Source: Planctomycetaceae bacterium (GTDB taxonomy: Bacteria; Planctomycetota; UBA1135; GCA-002686595). Taken from it: a stretch of DNA of 5,838 nt. Position numbers and translations under genes: made by a program. This document shows, piece after piece, positions 5,461 to 5,838 of the stretch; position 1 is the stretch's first letter; every line of letters starts with the position of its first letter. Where the stretch lies: NCBI GenBank assembly GCA_013360535.1, contig JABWBL010000244.1:1-5838 (forward strand), given 5' to 3'. The notes below the pieces were generated by a model. The model had not been told where the DNA came from and ran no database searches. It was given only the letters and a program-made list of their open reading frames with translations.

Positions 5461-5506
5461 GGAGCCGTGCGAGCCCGAGGGCGCGTGGCGGCTCCCCCTT
5501 CGGGGG
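5461..5506. repeat. Two small hairpins between the right-edge gene and its terminator
   Basis: ggagccg (5461-5467) pairs with cggctcc (5489-5495). ccccc (5494-5498) pairs with ggggg (5502-5506) around a TTC loop. The two share bases 5494-5495, so they are partly exclusive. Both sit in the short 3' region of the WVPG-repeat gene, upstream of the main terminator stem on the minus strand. They may be a 3'-end structure or by-products of G/C-rich sequence. Confidence 0.45.
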
Positions 5507-5512
5507 CGGCGG

Positions 5513-5838
5513 CTAGTCGTCGTCGTCGCGACGGTCGGCGCGGCCACGGCGGTCGTCCTCGCCGCGGCGGTCGTCGAAGTCGCGACGGTCGGCGCCGCAG
5601 TAGTCCGTGGCCCAGTAGCCGGGCACCCAGACGCGGACCTCGCGCGTCTCGTAGCGGCCGGGGTCGGTGACCGTGATCCAGTGGCCGGGCGCGACGAGGA
5701 TCTGGAAGCGGCGGCCGCAGTGGTCGATGCGCCACTCGTAGCGCGCGGGGACCCACTCCTGGCGCGTGCAGCCGGGGACCCAGACGCGCTCGTGGCGCAC
5801 CTCGTAGTGGCCGGGGATCCAGGTGCGGCGCGGCTCGA
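5513..5838 (-). CDS. WxPG-repeat protein with Asp/Arg-rich C-terminal tail (partial, start outside window)
   Basis: The frame is open from the right edge to TAG at 5513-5515 (about 107 residues visible) and no start is visible inside the window with confidence. A GTG at 5798-5800 lies within a repeat unit and is unlikely to be the start. The protein carries recurrent aromatic-Pro-Gly motifs: TWIPGHYE, VWVPG, EWVPARYEW, LVAPGHW, VWVPGYW. A longer unit recurs: GHYEVRHERVWVPG (5771-5812) and GRYETREVRVWVPG (5618-5659), 51 residues apart. The last 26 residues are almost only D, R, E and G and end in DDDD. Similar W-x-PG-x-W/Y repeat proteins occur in cell-envelope contexts of Gram-negative bacteria and planctomycetes, usually with an N-terminal signal peptide, which would lie beyond the edge. 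The function is unknown. The terminator at 5423-5449 ends the transcript. Confidence 0.75.
   Translation of the reverse strand, partial: EPRRTWIPGHYEVRHERVWVPGCTRQEWVPARYEWRIDHCGRRFQILVAPGHWITVTDPGRYETREVRVWVPGYWATDYCGADRRDFDDRRGEDDRRGRADRRDDDD

Overview
The window is high in GC: hand-counted 60-base blocks in the transporter and peptidase genes are about 67-68%. It is gene-dense, and every gene but one reads on the minus strand. The best taxonomic hint is the secreted subtilase. Its C-terminal module starts with a CPAPVTYCTAK-like motif and ends in a Cys near the C-terminus, a style I associate with exported proteins of deep-branching Planctomycetota. The WVPG-repeat protein at the right edge fits that picture. 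This assignment is inference; no marker gene is present.

Layout from left to right. (1) Bases 1-102 hold the last 33 codons of a plus-strand gene. (2) It converges, with a 3-base gap, on a minus-strand EamA/DMT-family 10-TM permease (106-996). (3) The 234-base gap between the permease and the next gene is filled by two hairpins. One is a 10-bp stem directly in front of the permease start codon. The other is a very large inverted repeat (1046-1222) with 79-bp arms that match perfectly. (4) A secreted KP-43-like S8 serine peptidase of 853 aa (1231-3792, minus) has a signal peptide, a strong Shine-Dalgarno sequence, an apparently duplicated pro-region, a complete D/H/N/S catalytic set and two C-terminal beta-rich modules. 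(5) A three-gene minus-strand cassette follows, read from 5146 down to 4008: an unclassified 153-aa protein with lower GC (about 50-57% in most blocks), a 66-aa TPR-like protein, and a ComJ-family protein starting at GTG. The junctions are only 3 and 2 bases. (6) A 366-base gene-free stretch ends in a strong terminator. (7) The C-terminal part of a WxPG-repeat protein with an Asp/Arg tail runs off the right edge.

How the genes relate: the peptidase is a self-contained exported enzyme. The three small genes look like one translationally coupled operon. ComJ of Bacillus inhibits the NucA nuclease, but no nuclease or toxin gene lies in the window, so an 'orphan immunity' or nuclease-inhibitor role is an inference. 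The most unusual element is the large palindrome between the peptidase and the permease. It may be a giant terminator or 3'-end hairpin, or a recently inserted palindromic element.
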